Shown in pieces: positions 19,984 to 30,280 of a stretch of DNA of 64,000 nt. Both the position numbers and the translations under genes were made by a program. Position 1 is the stretch's first letter, and the number at the start of each line of letters is the position of its first letter. This stretch comes from SG8-30 sp963710135 (GTDB lineage: Bacteria; Pseudomonadota; Gammaproteobacteria; Steroidobacterales; Steroidobacteraceae). The notes under the pieces are model-generated. The model made no database searches. It was not told the origin of the DNA and saw only the letters and a list, made by a program, of their open reading frames with translations. Location: the NCBI GenBank assembly GCA_963710135.1, contig CAVPYY010000006.1, positions 868,001 through 932,000 of the forward strand. Direction: 5' to 3'.

Positions 19984-21366
19984 TCAACGCGTGCCGCGGC
20001 GCTGGATGGCGGACGGCGTGAAGTCGGCCGTCGTCCGCTTGATCGAGAAGTTGACGGTGGTCGGCTCCTCGTTGAAGAGCCCGAGCGCGAGGTAACGGCC
20101 CGACTGCAGGTCGTAGGTCGTCTCCAGCACCGACCAGAACGTCGGCTGGTCGTAGTAGTTGATCGAGTGGCCTTCCTGCACGCGCCACAGCTGGTCGCGG
20201 CCGTCGTAGGCATCGACCGCCAGGATCTGCCAGGAATCCTCGTCGACGTAGAAGGTGCGGCGCTTGTAGATGTGGCGCTGGCCGGGCTTCAGGGTCGAGT
20301 CGATCACCCACACCCGGTGCAGCTCGTAGCGCAGGTGCTCCGGGTTGATGTGCAGCGGCTTCAGGATGTCGTTGTTCTTGAGCGCCGTGCGACTGCAGCT
20401 GGTAGGCGTTGTAGGGAACCAGCATTTCCTTCTTGCCGACGAGCTTCCAGTCGTAGCGCTCGGGGCTGCCGTTGTAGATGTCGAGCTGGTCGGAGGTGCG
20501 CAGGCCGTCGGAGGCGGTGCCCGGGTTGTCGAAGGCGACGTTCGGCGCGCGCCGCACGCGTCGCTGGCCCGGGTTGTACAGCCAGGCGCGGCGGTTCTCC
20601 TTGGTCTGGTCGAGCGTCTCGTGCACCAGCAGGATCTCGCCCGCGAGCCGCGCCGGCGCGGTCGTCTCCTGCAGGAAATAGACGATCACGTTGTCGAGAC
20701 CCGCCTCGGTCGCACCCGGCAGGTTGTAGGCGAAGTACGTCTCGTCGTGGAACTTGACCAGCGTGTAGTCGCCGCTGCGGGTCACCGCCGCCTGGTTGAT
20801 GTTGCGGCTGGCCACGTCGGCGCGATAGCGCAGGATGTGGTTCCAGAGCACCTCGACGCCTTCCTTCGGGATCGGGAACGGCGACCCGCCGATCGCGCCG
20901 GTCACGCCGTTGCCGCCGGCCGCGAGCTTGGCGCGAGGTCGCATTGGCCTCGGATCGCGTCATAGATGCGCTGCGGATAGGCGGCGCTGCGCCGCGTCGG
21001 GTAGACGTTCATGTAGAACGAACCCTTGTAGTTGGTCAGCAGCGCCTTGTGGCCCTCGGTCAGCTGCGCCGCGTAGCGGCTCATGTTCGAGGCATCGACG
21101 CGATACAGCGGCTTGTCGGCGGCGAACGGGTCCGGATAGTGCTGGCCCGGCTTGAAGCCGGTGGCGCCCGCCTTGGCGACCGAGGTCAGCCCACCGTCCC
21201 AGGCCGGGATCGTGCCGGCCGCGTTGCCGGCCTTCTCGGCGCCCATCGGGGTCAGGTCCTTGCCGAGCCGGGCAGCTTCCTCGGCACTGACCGCGGCCAG
21301 CGCGCTGCCGGTGACGGCGCACAGCGCGAGACTGGCGACCGTCGTGAGGATCTTGAGTTTCATCAT
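19984..21366 (-). CDS. DUF1329 domain-containing exported protein, frameshifted
   Basis: Periplasmic or outer-membrane-associated protein of about 460 residues. The signal peptide is KLKILTTVASLALCAVTGSALA, followed by the family start AAVSAEEAARLGKDLTPMGAEKAGN. Further landmarks are NVYPTRRSAAYP, PIPKEGVEVLWNHILRYRA, RRVRRAPNVAFDNP and, at the end, YKRRTFYVDEDSWQILAVDAYDGRDQLWR. Shifts near 20940 and 20388 break the frame. GGAGAA precedes the tandem ATG at 21366/21363. The biochemical role is unknown; DUF1329 is nearly always beside DUF1302, here 16 bases downstream of it. Confidence 0.87.
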
Positions 21367-21382
21367 GAATTTCTCCGGCAGT

Positions 21383-23488
21383 TCAGAACGAGTACTTGAC
21401 GGTGGCCGCGATGAAGTCGCGGTCATTCAGGTCGTTCCAGCGGCTCGCGCCATCGAACTGCGTGTAGTTGACGTCGAGTTCCCAGGTCGCCTGCAGGTTG
21501 GCATTGAAGCCGAGCGTCAGGCCGGTGCGCCCCTCGACGAAGTTGCCGCCCGGTCCCGGCGTGGTGCCGGAGACGTCGTGCGACAACACCAGGCGCGGAC
21601 TGACGTTCCAGGGACCGATCAGGCTCAGGTAGTCGAGCGCGGATCGCCAGGCGATAGCCCCAGGAATCCGCGTCGGCGAAGCGCGACTGCGGCTCGATCT
21701 CGCCGAAGTGGCGTCCGGCGAGCAGCGCATTGCCCGACACCGACGTGCCCGGACCGTTGAAGCGCAGGCCGCGATCGTTCGGACCGCCGGTCAGCTTGTC
21801 CGGGAAGCCGTCGACGTGGGTGTAGCCGGCCTCGAGCACCGTGACCAGCTGCGAGGCGCCCAGCATCGGCGGGAACGCCTTGGTCGCGGTCATCTGCGCC
21901 TGGATCACGTCGAAGCGGTCCCAGCCCTGGATCTCCTGGTCGAGGCCGAAGCGGCCGATCTGGTTGCAGGCCGCGCAGCGTCGGCAGCGCCGGGGTGCAG
22001 GTCGTCGGCAGGGTGACGCCCTGCAGGCCGAGAGTCGCGGCCTCGAACGGCGCCAGCGCCGCGAACAGCACCTCGACGTCGTCGAACTGCAGCGGCACGT
22101 CCATCTTGTAGGACACTTCGCCCTGCAGCGCGATGCCGGTCGTGCCGACCTGGGTGTTGAAGCTCAGGCCGATCAGCTTGATGTCCTCCGGGTACTCGGT
22201 GAAGTACTGCGCTGTCTGCGCGTACTCGTGCGTCGCGAGGTTGCTCGCCTGGCCGCAGCACGTTGCCGCCGCCGAGCGCCGTGTTGGCCGCGATGGTCGC
22301 GTAGCCCGGCCGCGGTCGCGGCACTCAGGTTGCCGCCGTGGCACGCCGCGGCGCCGACGCCCTGCTGGCGTGCCGATCGGCGATGGCCGTCGCCGCGCGG
22401 CAGGCCCGGACGCGAGGCCGAGCGCGGTGGCCTGCACGGCCGTCAGCGGTGCCGATCGCATTGCCGAGGCCGACCTGCGTGCCGGTGCGGCCGCTGATCA
22501 ACGGCAGCTTGCTGTGGTAGTTCATGAAGTAGAAGCCGAGCTCGGTGCCGTCGCTGAAGTCGGGCAGGTACCACTTGAGCGCCGCGCCGTACTGGCCGTT
22601 GTCGCTCGCCACCCGGGTCGGCCCGCGCGGCACGCCCTGGAAATTCTCGATGAACGGACCGCCCAGCGGACGGTAATCGACGCCCTGGTCGGAGAACGCG
22701 CCGAAGCCGAGGAACACCCTGCTGCCGCCGCGCACCGCGAAGTCGTTGGCGGCGAAGTAGGAGCCGGCCGGCTCCGGCTCGGTCTCGTCCCAGCCGAACA
22801 GGTACGAGCACGTCGGCATTGAGGTTCGGGGCAAGCGCGAACGATGCCTTCACCATTTCCTGCGGCAGGTAGGCCTCGCGCAGTTCCGAGCCCGGCACGC
22901 GCAGCGCCGAGACGTCGAAGTGGTTGATGGCGCTGTTGATGCCGCCCTGGATGAAGGTGCTCTCGCCCCAGTTCACGACCATGTTGCCGGCGCGCAGGTC
23001 GAGCTCGTGGCCGTTGAGGTCCCAGCGGCCGTACACGAAGGCGTCGAGCAGGCGGACGTAGGAGCCCGCCAGGTGCTTGCCGGTCTCGGAGATCGGCGTG
23101 CGCTCGGTCGGCTGGCGCTCGACCTCGTAGTCGTACAGGCCGCAGGCGCGAACGAAGGCGCCGTAGTTGTCGCGACTCAGGGACAGCTCGGTGACGAACT
23201 TCGCGGAGTTGGAGACCAGACCCGTGCCGTAGTTGAGGTTGCCGTCGTCGATGTTCGGCGAGCGGCCGACGCCGCCGTCGGCCGTGCCGATGAGCCGCGG
23301 ATCAGGGCTCTGCACCGCGATAGAGCTGGCCGTAGGACAGCGTGGTGTCCAAGCTCCCGTTCCAGCTGCCCCAGGTCGAAATCGAACGCCTGTGACGGCG
23401 TGGCACTCAAGCCGCGGCGGCCGCGAGCGGCGGCAGTCACCGCAAGGCGCACCGGCTTGGCAGGGTGCTTGGGCAGCGAAGTGGTCAT
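21383..23488 (-). CDS. DUF1302 outer-membrane beta-barrel protein, multiply frameshifted
   Basis: Predicted outer-membrane barrel of about 695 residues; first gene of the export-like operon. Order of recognisable segments: SQAFDFDLGQ after the signal region, GSLDTTLSYGQLYR, VLSWGESTF-like NMVVNWGESTFIQGG, NAINHFDVSALRVPGSELREAYLPQEMV, FAVRGGSRVFLGFGAFSDQGVDYRPLGG, LKWYLPDFSDGTELGFYFMNYHSKLP and the terminal strand DFIAATVKYSF, whose last residue is the aromatic expected of barrel proteins. At least five shifts occur (about 23360, 23305, 22808, 22420-22260, 21975, 21650). Alternating strand patterns and the terminal Phe support a barrel. The substrate is unknown. Confidence 0.83.
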
Positions 23489-23619
23489 GTGTTCCCCATG
23501 TTCTGACGACCGAGCATCCTCGGCGACGTTGGTCCCGGATCCGCAGACCCTGTCGCGGTCCGGTCCTTGTTGTTGTGGCGCTGGTACCGAATCGGCGTTG
23601 TCGGCACAACAGCGGCCGA

Positions 23620-23687
23620 AGTATATCAGTGCAAACGCAACAGCCTACCGGCGTGGCTACGTATTTCGCGTGCGTTTGCAGTGCAAA
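23620..23687 (-). promoter_or_regulatory. Promoter and operator-like sites of the DUF1302 operon
   Basis: On the minus strand an extended -10 element, TGATATACT, places TATACT at 23625-23620 and a start near 23613, about 125 bases before the first gene. A perfect 13-bp palindrome TTTGCAGTGCAAA lies at 23675-23687, and its half CAGTGCAAA recurs at 23627-23635, touching the -10 element. Two identical half-sites 52 bp apart, one over the core promoter, look like a repressor arrangement. No cognate regulator gene is in the window, so the regulator is unknown. Confidence 0.5.
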
Positions 23688-23691
23688 ACGA

Positions 23692-26161
23692 TCAGCTGTG
23701 CGTGACCTGCAGGATGCTGTTGCGGATCTGTTCGGACAGGACGAGCCGCGCGTCGTCCGCGACCGCCAGCAGGGCGTCGCCGAAGACCAGCAGGCCCTTC
23801 TCGCCGACCTGGATCACGTTGCGCCGCTTGCAGCAGGTCGATGAAGTCGCGGAACATGGTGCGGTCGAAGAATTCCGGCGAATCCAGCCCGTAGAGCATG
23901 GTCATGCGCTGCGGCCATGGTCGCGCAGCGCTTCTCCAGGCCGTCGGCGGTCAGTTCCCCGCGGCCGGCGCGCAGCAGCAGCGCGATCGCGAGGTAGTAG
24001 CGCTCGATCGTCTGGATCGTCGCCTGGGCCAGCACGGACAGCTGCACGGCCTCGGCCGTACCGGTGGCGGGACGGCGCCAGACGCGGCCGTCCTCGCTCT
24101 GCTCCAGCAGGCCCGCGCCGGCCAGCGCGGCCAGCGCGTCGTCCACGATACCGGGCACCTCGTCCTCGTCCCAGCGCAGCGACAGTTCCTCGCGCACGTA
24201 CGGATAGACGCGCCAGGCCAGCCGGTGCACGTCTTCCGGACGCATGGCGGCGTTGTTGAGGAACGCGCAGGCCACCAGTGACGGCATCGCGAACAGGTGC
24301 ATGACGTTGTTGCGGTAGTAGGCGCACAGGATGGCGGCCTCGTCCGGCATCCGCAGCACGTCGCCGAGCCGGTGGGCGCGCCGTTCCAGGATCGCCCATC
24401 TACTCGCCCAGTCCGGCACGATCGCGGCGCCGTCCTTGTCGGTCACCGACACGTCCGGCGAGTACGGGAATCTTCCTCAGCAGCGATACGTACAGGTCGA
24501 GCTGCCGCACCAGGTCCGCCTCGATCATCGCCTGCCGCGGCGTCGCGAGCAGCGCGACGGCCAGCAGGTTGATCGGCGTGACCGCGGCCGCGCCGTTGAT
24601 CCGCCGCATGATCTCGCCCGCCACGCGATCGACTGCCTCGCTGATACCACGGCGGCCGGGCGTCCTCGGCGCGGCTCGACTCGCGCCAGTCGGGGTCGAC
24701 GGCCTGGATCTGCTGCTCGAGCAGCACCGGCTCGCCAAAGCTCACGTGCACCCTGCCGAAACGCTCGCGCAGTGCGGGAAGACTGCGCAGCAGGCCGAGG
24801 ATCGACTCCTTCTCCTTCGGCCGGCCAGACAACTCGCCGATGTAGGTGCGCGCCTCGAACACGCGCTCGTAGCCGAAGTAGACGGGCACGTAGGCCACCG
24901 GCCGCTTCGGATTGCGCAGGAAGCTGCGCACGGTCATCGACAGCATGCCGGTCTTGGGCGGCAGCAGGCGGCCGGTGCGGCTGCGCCCGCCTTCGATGAA
25001 GAACTCGATGGGATGGCCGCGACCCATCATGACGTCGACGTACTTGGTGAACACGATCGGGTACAGGCTCGCGCCGCGGAACGAGCGGCGGATGAAAAAG
25101 GCCCCGCCCATGCGCAGGAAACGCCCGATGACCGGCAGGTTCAGGTTGATGCCGGCGGCGATGTAGGGCATGGCGTAGCCGCGGTAGTAGATGACGTAGG
25201 ACAGCAGCAGGTAGTCGACGTGGCTGCGATGGCAGGGCACGTAGACGATCGCGCAGCCGGCCGGGAGCCGGTCGAGGTGCTCGGCGTTGCGCACCTCGAC
25301 GCCGTCATACAACCGGGTCCAGAGCCAGGTCAGCACCCGGTCCATGAAGCGCACGAAGGCGTGCGAGTAGTTGGCGGCGATCTCCACCGCGTAGCGCCGG
25401 GCATTGCGCAGCGCCTCGCGCCTGCCCAGTCCCTTGTCGCGCATCTCCTGCCGCACGGCCTGCCTGACCGCACGGGTGCGCAGGACCTGCGCCACGATCA
25501 CCCGGCGGGTGGCGAGCTCCGGCCCGAGCGTGTCGGCACGCATGTGCCGGAACTCGGCACGCAGGTCCTTCAGCAGCCGGCGGGCGCTGCGCGCCGGCTC
25601 CTGGCCGGCGAACGCGTAGTCGCGCAGCGGGCGCGGCTCGCCGAAGCGGATCAGCGTGCTGCGGCCGTTGAAGAGCATCGACAGCAGGCGACGGAACGGA
25701 CCCACCAGCGCCCAGCTCTCGGACAGGAAGATGTCGAGCCACGCCCGTTCGCGCTGCGGCGCACGTCCCCAGTACACCGACACCGGGACGATGTCGAGCT
25801 CGAACTCGGGGTCGCCGGCAGCCGCCGTGACGGCGGCGGCGAGTTCCGCGGGCATGCGCCGGTCGGGCCGCCGGCGCAGCACCCCGGCGCGCCGTTCCAG
25901 CGAGACGAACGAGCGCGGCAGGTTGAGCGGACCGGCGACCAGGCGCTTGCTGGGCCGGCGCAGCGCCGCGTCCATGCACACCTGCTCCAGCGCCAGGAAA
26001 TCGGAGTAGCTGCGCTCGTCGAGCACGTACAGCACCGGCCGCGCTCGACCCTTGAGGCGTTCGCGGGCGTCGGCGGGCACCAGGGTCGCGCGCACGAACA
26101 GGCGCGACAGCCCGCGCATGGCCCACAGGAAAGTGCGATCGAGGCCGAGCAAGCCGTTCAT
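23692..26161 (-). CDS. plsB: Glycerol-3-phosphate 1-O-acyltransferase PlsB, frameshifted
   Basis: Membrane-associated enzyme that starts phospholipid synthesis by acylating glycerol-3-phosphate at position 1. Acyltransferase motif I, HRSHVD (residues 311-316), motif III FIEGGRSRTG (388-397) and motif IV VAYVPVYFGYERVFE are all present. The C-terminal domain continues in other frames: EAVDRVAGEIMRRINGAAAVTPINLLA, then DWASRWAILERRAHRLGD and DSPEFFDRTMFRDFIDLL, ending RNSILQVTHS. Shifts lie near 24650, 24465, 23905 and 23830. The repaired length (about 822 residues) is close to E. coli PlsB (807). Because a PlsB is required unless PlsX/Y substitutes, sequencing error is the likely explanation for the shifts. 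Confidence 0.93.
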
Positions 26162-26229
26162 TCAGTCGTCGCGCCCGGGCATGACGCAGGGCACCGGCCG
26201 ACGCCTGCCGGTCGGTCCGCGCGCACGCA

Positions 26230-26448
26230 TCACTCTGCCGGCGCGTCCTCGCTCTCGGCGAGCTGCCGTTCGAGTGCCTGGCGATGGGCGTCCATGGCGG
26301 CGTTGGTCTGCTCCTGCACCCGCTCCGGAGCGGTGACCAGGTCGCCGACCACGGTGTCCTCCGGCTTCATGGTCTCGGGCTCGCTGGTGCCGCAGCCGGC
26401 GGCCCCCGCACACAGGATCACGGCAACCAGTGTCGGCAGTCTGCTCAT
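26230..26448 (-). CDS. Small predicted lipoprotein
   Basis: 72 residues. The signal peptide RLPTLVAVILCAGAAGCG ends in a lipobox-like AAGC, followed by an acidic, helical mature part (PERVQEQTNAAMDAHRQALERQLAESE) that may form a short coiled coil. The ATG at 26448 has GGAG six bases upstream. No family is recognised. Follows the SDR promoter region divergently and precedes plsB's start on the same strand only by position (69 bases), so cotranscription with plsB is possible. Confidence 0.6.
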   Translation of the reverse strand: MSRLPTLVAVILCAGAAGCGTSEPETMKPEDTVVGDLVTAPERVQEQTNAAMDAHRQALERQLAESEDAPAE

Positions 26449-26535
26449 GGGGCCTCCGGAGAATGTCCAATCGACAATGTTACCGCGAACGGGCGCGGTA
26501 TGGACCGTGGGCGCGCAATGTGACAGCGTGACCTC

Positions 26536-27345
26536 ATGGGCACTGAAGACTTCAGGGATCGGGTGGTGGTGCTGACCGGCGCGACCGAGGGGATCGGCCG
26601 GGCGATGGCTCTGCAGTTCGCGGCCGCCGGGGCACGCCTCGTGCTGGCCGCACGCAATGTCGAACGTCTCGATGCCATCGTCACCGGCTGCCTGGATCAC
26701 GGCGCCGAGACGATCGGCGTGCCGACCGACATCGGCATCGAGACACAGTGCGCAGCGCTGGTCGAGGCTGCTCTGCGGCGTTTCGGCGCAATCGACGTGC
26801 TGGTCAACAATGCGGGCTCGACCATGTGGTCGACGCTGGCCGATCTCGAGGAGCCGGTCGTCCTGGAGCAGTTGATGCGGGTCAACTACCTCGGCGCCGC
26901 CTGGACGACGCGCCGTGCCTTGCCGGCGCTCGTCGCATCACGCGGCCGCATCGTCGCGGTGTCGAGCGTGGCGGGCCTTACCGGCGTGCCGACGCGCACC
27001 GGCTACGCCGCGAGCAAGCACGCACTCTTCGGCTTCTTCGATTCGCTGCGGATCGAGCTGGCTGGCACGGGCGTGTCGGTCACACTGGTCGCGCCTGATT
27101 TCGTCCGCTCGGAGATTCACCGGCGCGCCGCCGGACCTGACGGCCGGCCACTGGGCGAGAATCCACTGCAGGACGCCAGGATCATGTCGGCGGAGCAGTG
27201 CGCTCGCATCATCCTCGACGCCACCGCGCGGCGCCGGCGCCTGGCACTCACCTCCGCCCGCAGCCGCTGGCTGCGCTGGCTCAGGCTGGCGCTGCCGTCG
27301 GCGGTCGACCGGCTGGCGGCTCGCGCCATACGCGAGCGGCGCTGA
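26536..27345 (+). CDS. Short-chain dehydrogenase/reductase (SDR)
   Basis: 269-residue classical SDR. The cofactor motif TGATEGIG (14-21), the structural NNAG (91-94), the catalytic Ser144 in VSSVAG and YAASK (157-161) are all in place. The acidic/basic pattern after the second strand (AARN) suggests NADP preference. The C-terminal 50 residues are Arg-rich (ARRRRLALTSARSRWLRWLRLALPS), which may give peripheral membrane contact, as seen in SDRs acting on lipids. The substrate is unknown. Monocistronic; its stop is 7 bases from the convergent hydrolase gene. Confidence 0.88.
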   Translation: MGTEDFRDRVVVLTGATEGIGRAMALQFAAAGARLVLAARNVERLDAIVTGCLDHGAETIGVPTDIGIETQCAALVEAALRRFGAIDVLVNNAGSTMWSTLADLEEPVVLEQLMRVNYLGAAWTTRRALPALVASRGRIVAVSSVAGLTGVPTRTGYAASKHALFGFFDSLRIELAGTGVSVTLVAPDFVRSEIHRRAAGPDGRPLGENPLQDARIMSAEQCARIILDATARRRRLALTSARSRWLRWLRLALPSAVDRLAARAIRERR

Positions 27346-27352
27346 GACGCCG

Positions 27353-27952
27353 TCACTCGCCGAAGTCGGCCAGCAGCTGTGCCTGCTTGCGTTCCTCTTC
27401 TTCCTTGCGCGCCTGTTCCTCGTCGCGCCACTTCTCGCGGATGTGCGGCATGTCGAGCGAGATCAGGAAGTACTCGAACAGGTAATTGATCAAGGCCACG
27501 CGATTGACCAGCATGTGGTCGGAATCGACGATGTGCAGCGTCGCGCCATATTCGCGTGCGTAGCGGATGCTGTTCTCCACCGGCACGACGTCGTCGTGCC
27601 AGCCGTGGACGATGGTCAGCGGAACGTCGGCGGGCTTCGGCGTCTCGTGCTCGTGTCCGGGCATGTAGAACGCCGGGGCCAGCAGGAACAGCCCCCGGGC
27701 ACGCAACAGCCCCGCCGCCGAGGTCGCCACGTGCGCGCCCATGCTGGATCCCACCAGCACCAGCTCGCCGCGCAGGTCGCGGCAGAAGCTGAGCAGGCGG
27801 GTGACCCGGTCCGCCGGCGAATCGACGCCGCGGTAGTCGACCGAATGGGCCTCGAAACTCTCCACGCGGGCGATCTCCGCCATCGCGGAAATCTTCGTGC
27901 CCCAGGGGCCACTTTCCTTGCCATGCGAAAATACGACGTGACGCGAGGCCAT
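27353..27952 (-). CDS. YqiA-like alpha/beta hydrolase
   Basis: 199-residue hydrolase. The N-terminus HVVFSHGKESGPWGTKI and the nucleophile elbow GSSMG (Ser70) are typical of the YqiA/UPF0227-like esterases; HGWHDDVV and SDHML supply the acid and histidine. The ATG at 27952 is preferred (GGAGA six bases upstream) over the in-frame ATG at 27979. The C-terminus is a charged helix (EKWRDEEQARKEEEERKQAQ), unusual for the fold. The substrate is unknown; E. coli YqiA hydrolyses acyl-CoA/pNP esters. Confidence 0.78.
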   Translation of the reverse strand: MASRHVVFSHGKESGPWGTKISAMAEIARVESFEAHSVDYRGVDSPADRVTRLLSFCRDLRGELVLVGSSMGAHVATSAAGLLRARGLFLLAPAFYMPGHEHETPKPADVPLTIVHGWHDDVVPVENSIRYAREYGATLHIVDSDHMLVNRVALINYLFEYFLISLDMPHIREKWRDEEQARKEEEERKQAQLLADFGE

Positions 27953-28003
27953 CCAACTCTCCGAGGCAGCCGCCGACATCCTAGCAAACGCGCGTGCCGC
28001 CGA

Positions 28004-28363
28004 TCAGGGCCCGTCGCGCGGTTTCCACAGCAGGGCGTCGAGGTCGTCGGCAGCGGCCCCGGTGCGCCACGACGCCACCCGCTCGCCGACGAAGCGCACG
28101 CCCTCCGCCTCCAGCCGGCGGCGTTGCAGCAGGTACTGCGGCGAGCCGCGTGGAAAGCTGATGCGGCCGCTGGCATTGACGACCCGATGCCAGGGCAGGT
28201 CGAGCCCGGCCGGCGCGACCTTGAGCGCATGACCGACCTGGCGCGCCCCGCGCCCGAGCCCAGCCCGCCGCGCCACGCCACCATAGCTGTCGACGCTGCC
28301 GGCCGGGATTTGCGCCACCGCCCGCCAGATCCGCTCCAGGTGCGACTTCACCCCTGCCCCCAC
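28004..28363 (-). CDS. Alkyltransferase-like protein (ATL), MGMT domain with Trp in place of the active Cys
   Basis: 119 residues. The fold signature of O6-alkylguanine-DNA alkyltransferases is clear (IPAGSVDSYGGVARRAGLGRGARQVGHAL, then LPWHRVVNASGRIS). The acceptor PCHR is PWHR at residues 57-60, so it cannot accept alkyl groups. ATL proteins bind O6-alkylguanine and flag it for nucleotide excision repair. GTG at 28363 or 28351 may be the start. Located 51 bases upstream of the YqiA-like gene on the same strand and divergent from the patatin gene. Confidence 0.88.
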   Translation of the reverse strand: MGAGVKSHLERIWRAVAQIPAGSVDSYGGVARRAGLGRGARQVGHALKVAPAGLDLPWHRVVNASGRISFPRGSPQYLLQRRRLEAEGVRFVGERVASWRTGAAADDLDALLWKPRDGP

Positions 28364-28441
28364 CCCACTTGACCATCAAGACCAGCGCCGTGCCGGCCGA
28401 TACCCCGGCAGGGCCCGGCCCGTCCACGGCCAGTATCGACC

Positions 28442-30280
28442 ATGCGCAGCGACCGGTCATTCGACGATCTACCCGAGCCAGACTCACCGCTGGGGCAGGA
28501 TAACGCCTACGACCTCATCCGCCGCTTCGCCGTGTTCGCCGAGCTCGATGGCGACGTGGCCGCGGACATCGCCCCGAGCCTGGAATGGATTTCCCTGCCG
28601 GGCGGCGCCGACCTGTTCCGGCGCGGCGAGCCTTCCGACTGCGCCTACCTGCTGACCTACGGCACGCTGGGCGTGTTCGCCGACGCGCAGGCGGCACCGG
28701 TAGCGCGGATCCATGCCGGCGAGACGGTCGGCGAGATGGGCTTCGTCATGGGCAGGGAGCGCTCGGCCACCGTCAGGGCCTTGCGCGACAGCGACCTGGT
28801 CCGCATTCCCGGCGAAGCGCTGCAGCGCGCGTTGCTGCGACATCCGCAGGCCCTGCTCGCGCTGGCCCGCATCGCGATCGACCGCGTCGAGGACAGCCGC
28901 GGCTCCGGCGCCCGCCACAGCCACCCCCGGACGATCGCGCTGGTGCCGGCCAGCGCCGACATCGACGTGGCCGGCTTCGCGGTGGAGCTGGTCGAGGCGC
29001 TCGCCCGGTATGGCCGCGCCGAACTGGTCTGGAGCGTACGCGGCGACGACCACAGCAGCGGCTGGTTTCACCAGATCGAGGCGCGCAACGAATTCGTGGT
29101 CTATGCCGGCGAGGCGGGCGCATCCGCCTGGACGGGGCTGTGCGTGCGCCAGGCCGACGCGCTGCTGCCGCTGGTGCGCGCCGGGGCGCCGCCGGCGCCC
29201 TGGCCGGCCCTGGCCGATCGCCGCCTGCAGCACCAGCGGACCGAACTGGTCATGCTGCACGAAGACGGGATCGTGCCCGGCGAGTCCGCGCGCCAGCGGC
29301 CCGCAACCGGCGGCGAGGTGGTGCACCACGTGCGCGGCAGCGAGGACATCCGGCGGATCGCCCGGCTGCTGACCGGCAACGCCTGCGGCGTGGTGTTGTC
29401 GGGCGGCGGTGCGCGCGGTTTCGCCCACATCGGCGTGATCCGCGCCCTGCGCGAGCGCGCCGTGCCGATCGACTGCATCGGCGGCACCAGCATCGGCGCG
29501 ATCATCGCCGCCGGCGTGGCGCTGGGCTGGACGGACGACGAGCTGCGGGCGCGCATGCGGGCCTGCTTCGTCGAGACCAACCCGCTGTCGGACTTCACCC
29601 TGCCGCTGGTGTCGCTGGTCGCCGGCCGCAAGGTCGCCGCGATGCTGCGCCGCGAGTTCGGCGGCATCGACATCGAGGACATGCCGATCGGCTATTTCTG
29701 CATGTCGAGCAACCTCAGCGCGGGGCGCCCCGAGATGCACCGGAGCGGTCCGCTGTGGCGCTGGCTGCAGGCGTCGATCGCGATCCCCGGCGTGCTGCCG
29801 GCGGTGTGCGAAGGCGGCGAGGTGTTCGTCGACGGCGGCGCGATGGACAACCTGCCGGTGGCGCGCATGCAGTCGCTGCAGCCCGGCAGGGTCATCGGCA
29901 TCGACGTCGGCGCGGACCAGCAGTTCAGGGCCGACGGCGACGCCGCCGACGCGCCGCCGCTGTGGCGCTTTCCGGCGTGGCTCGAACACACCCGCCGCCG
30001 GCCCGGGATCCTGCGGACCCTGTGGCGCGCCGGCATGGTCAACAGCGCCGCCGCCTCCGCGCTGCAGCGCGGCGCCGCGGACCTGCTGGTGCGCCCGCCG
30101 CTCGAGTCGATCGACCTGCTCGACTGGCGGGCATTCGATCGCGCCGTCGACTGCGGCTACCGTCACATGCTCGAAGTGCTCGACCGCGCGCCGCTCGAAC
30201 CGAGGACGGCGGCGCAGAGCGCCGCGACGAACGGCACGACGCGCTCCAGCACGTCCCCCTCCGAGTCCGGCGCGAGATAG
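28442..30280 (+). CDS. Cyclic-nucleotide-binding domain and patatin-like phospholipase (NTE family)
   Basis: Serine esterase/lysophospholipase resembling bacterial neuropathy-target-esterase proteins. An N-terminal cNMP-binding fold (about 25-150; GETVGEMGFVMGRERSATVRA) is followed by an extended linker domain. The patatin domain then has oxyanion loop GGGARG (321-326), nucleophile GTSIG with Ser350, and catalytic Asp464 in VDGGAMDN. The cNMP loop lacks an obvious Arg-Thr phosphate-binding pair, so nucleotide binding is uncertain. The last 40 residues or so (after RHMLEVLDRA) are low complexity and overlap the convergent symporter gene by 118 bases; the natural stop may have been lost there. 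Confidence 0.87.
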   Translation: MRSDRSFDDLPEPDSPLGQDNAYDLIRRFAVFAELDGDVAADIAPSLEWISLPGGADLFRRGEPSDCAYLLTYGTLGVFADAQAAPVARIHAGETVGEMGFVMGRERSATVRALRDSDLVRIPGEALQRALLRHPQALLALARIAIDRVEDSRGSGARHSHPRTIALVPASADIDVAGFAVELVEALARYGRAELVWSVRGDDHSSGWFHQIEARNEFVVYAGEAGASAWTGLCVRQADALLPLVRAGAPPAPWPALADRRLQHQRTELVMLHEDGIVPGESARQRPATGGEVVHHVRGSEDIRRIARLLTGNACGVVLSGGGARGFAHIGVIRALRERAVPIDCIGGTSIGAIIAAGVALGWTDDELRARMRACFVETNPLSDFTLPLVSLVAGRKVAAMLRREFGGIDIEDMPIGYFCMSSNLSAGRPEMHRSGPLWRWLQASIAIPGVLPAVCEGGEVFVDGGAMDNLPVARMQSLQPGRVIGIDVGADQQFRADGDAADAPPLWRFPAWLEHTRRRPGILRTLWRAGMVNSAAASALQRGAADLLVRPPLESIDLLDWRAFDRAVDCGYRHMLEVLDRAPLEPRTAAQSAATNGTTRSSTSPSESGAR

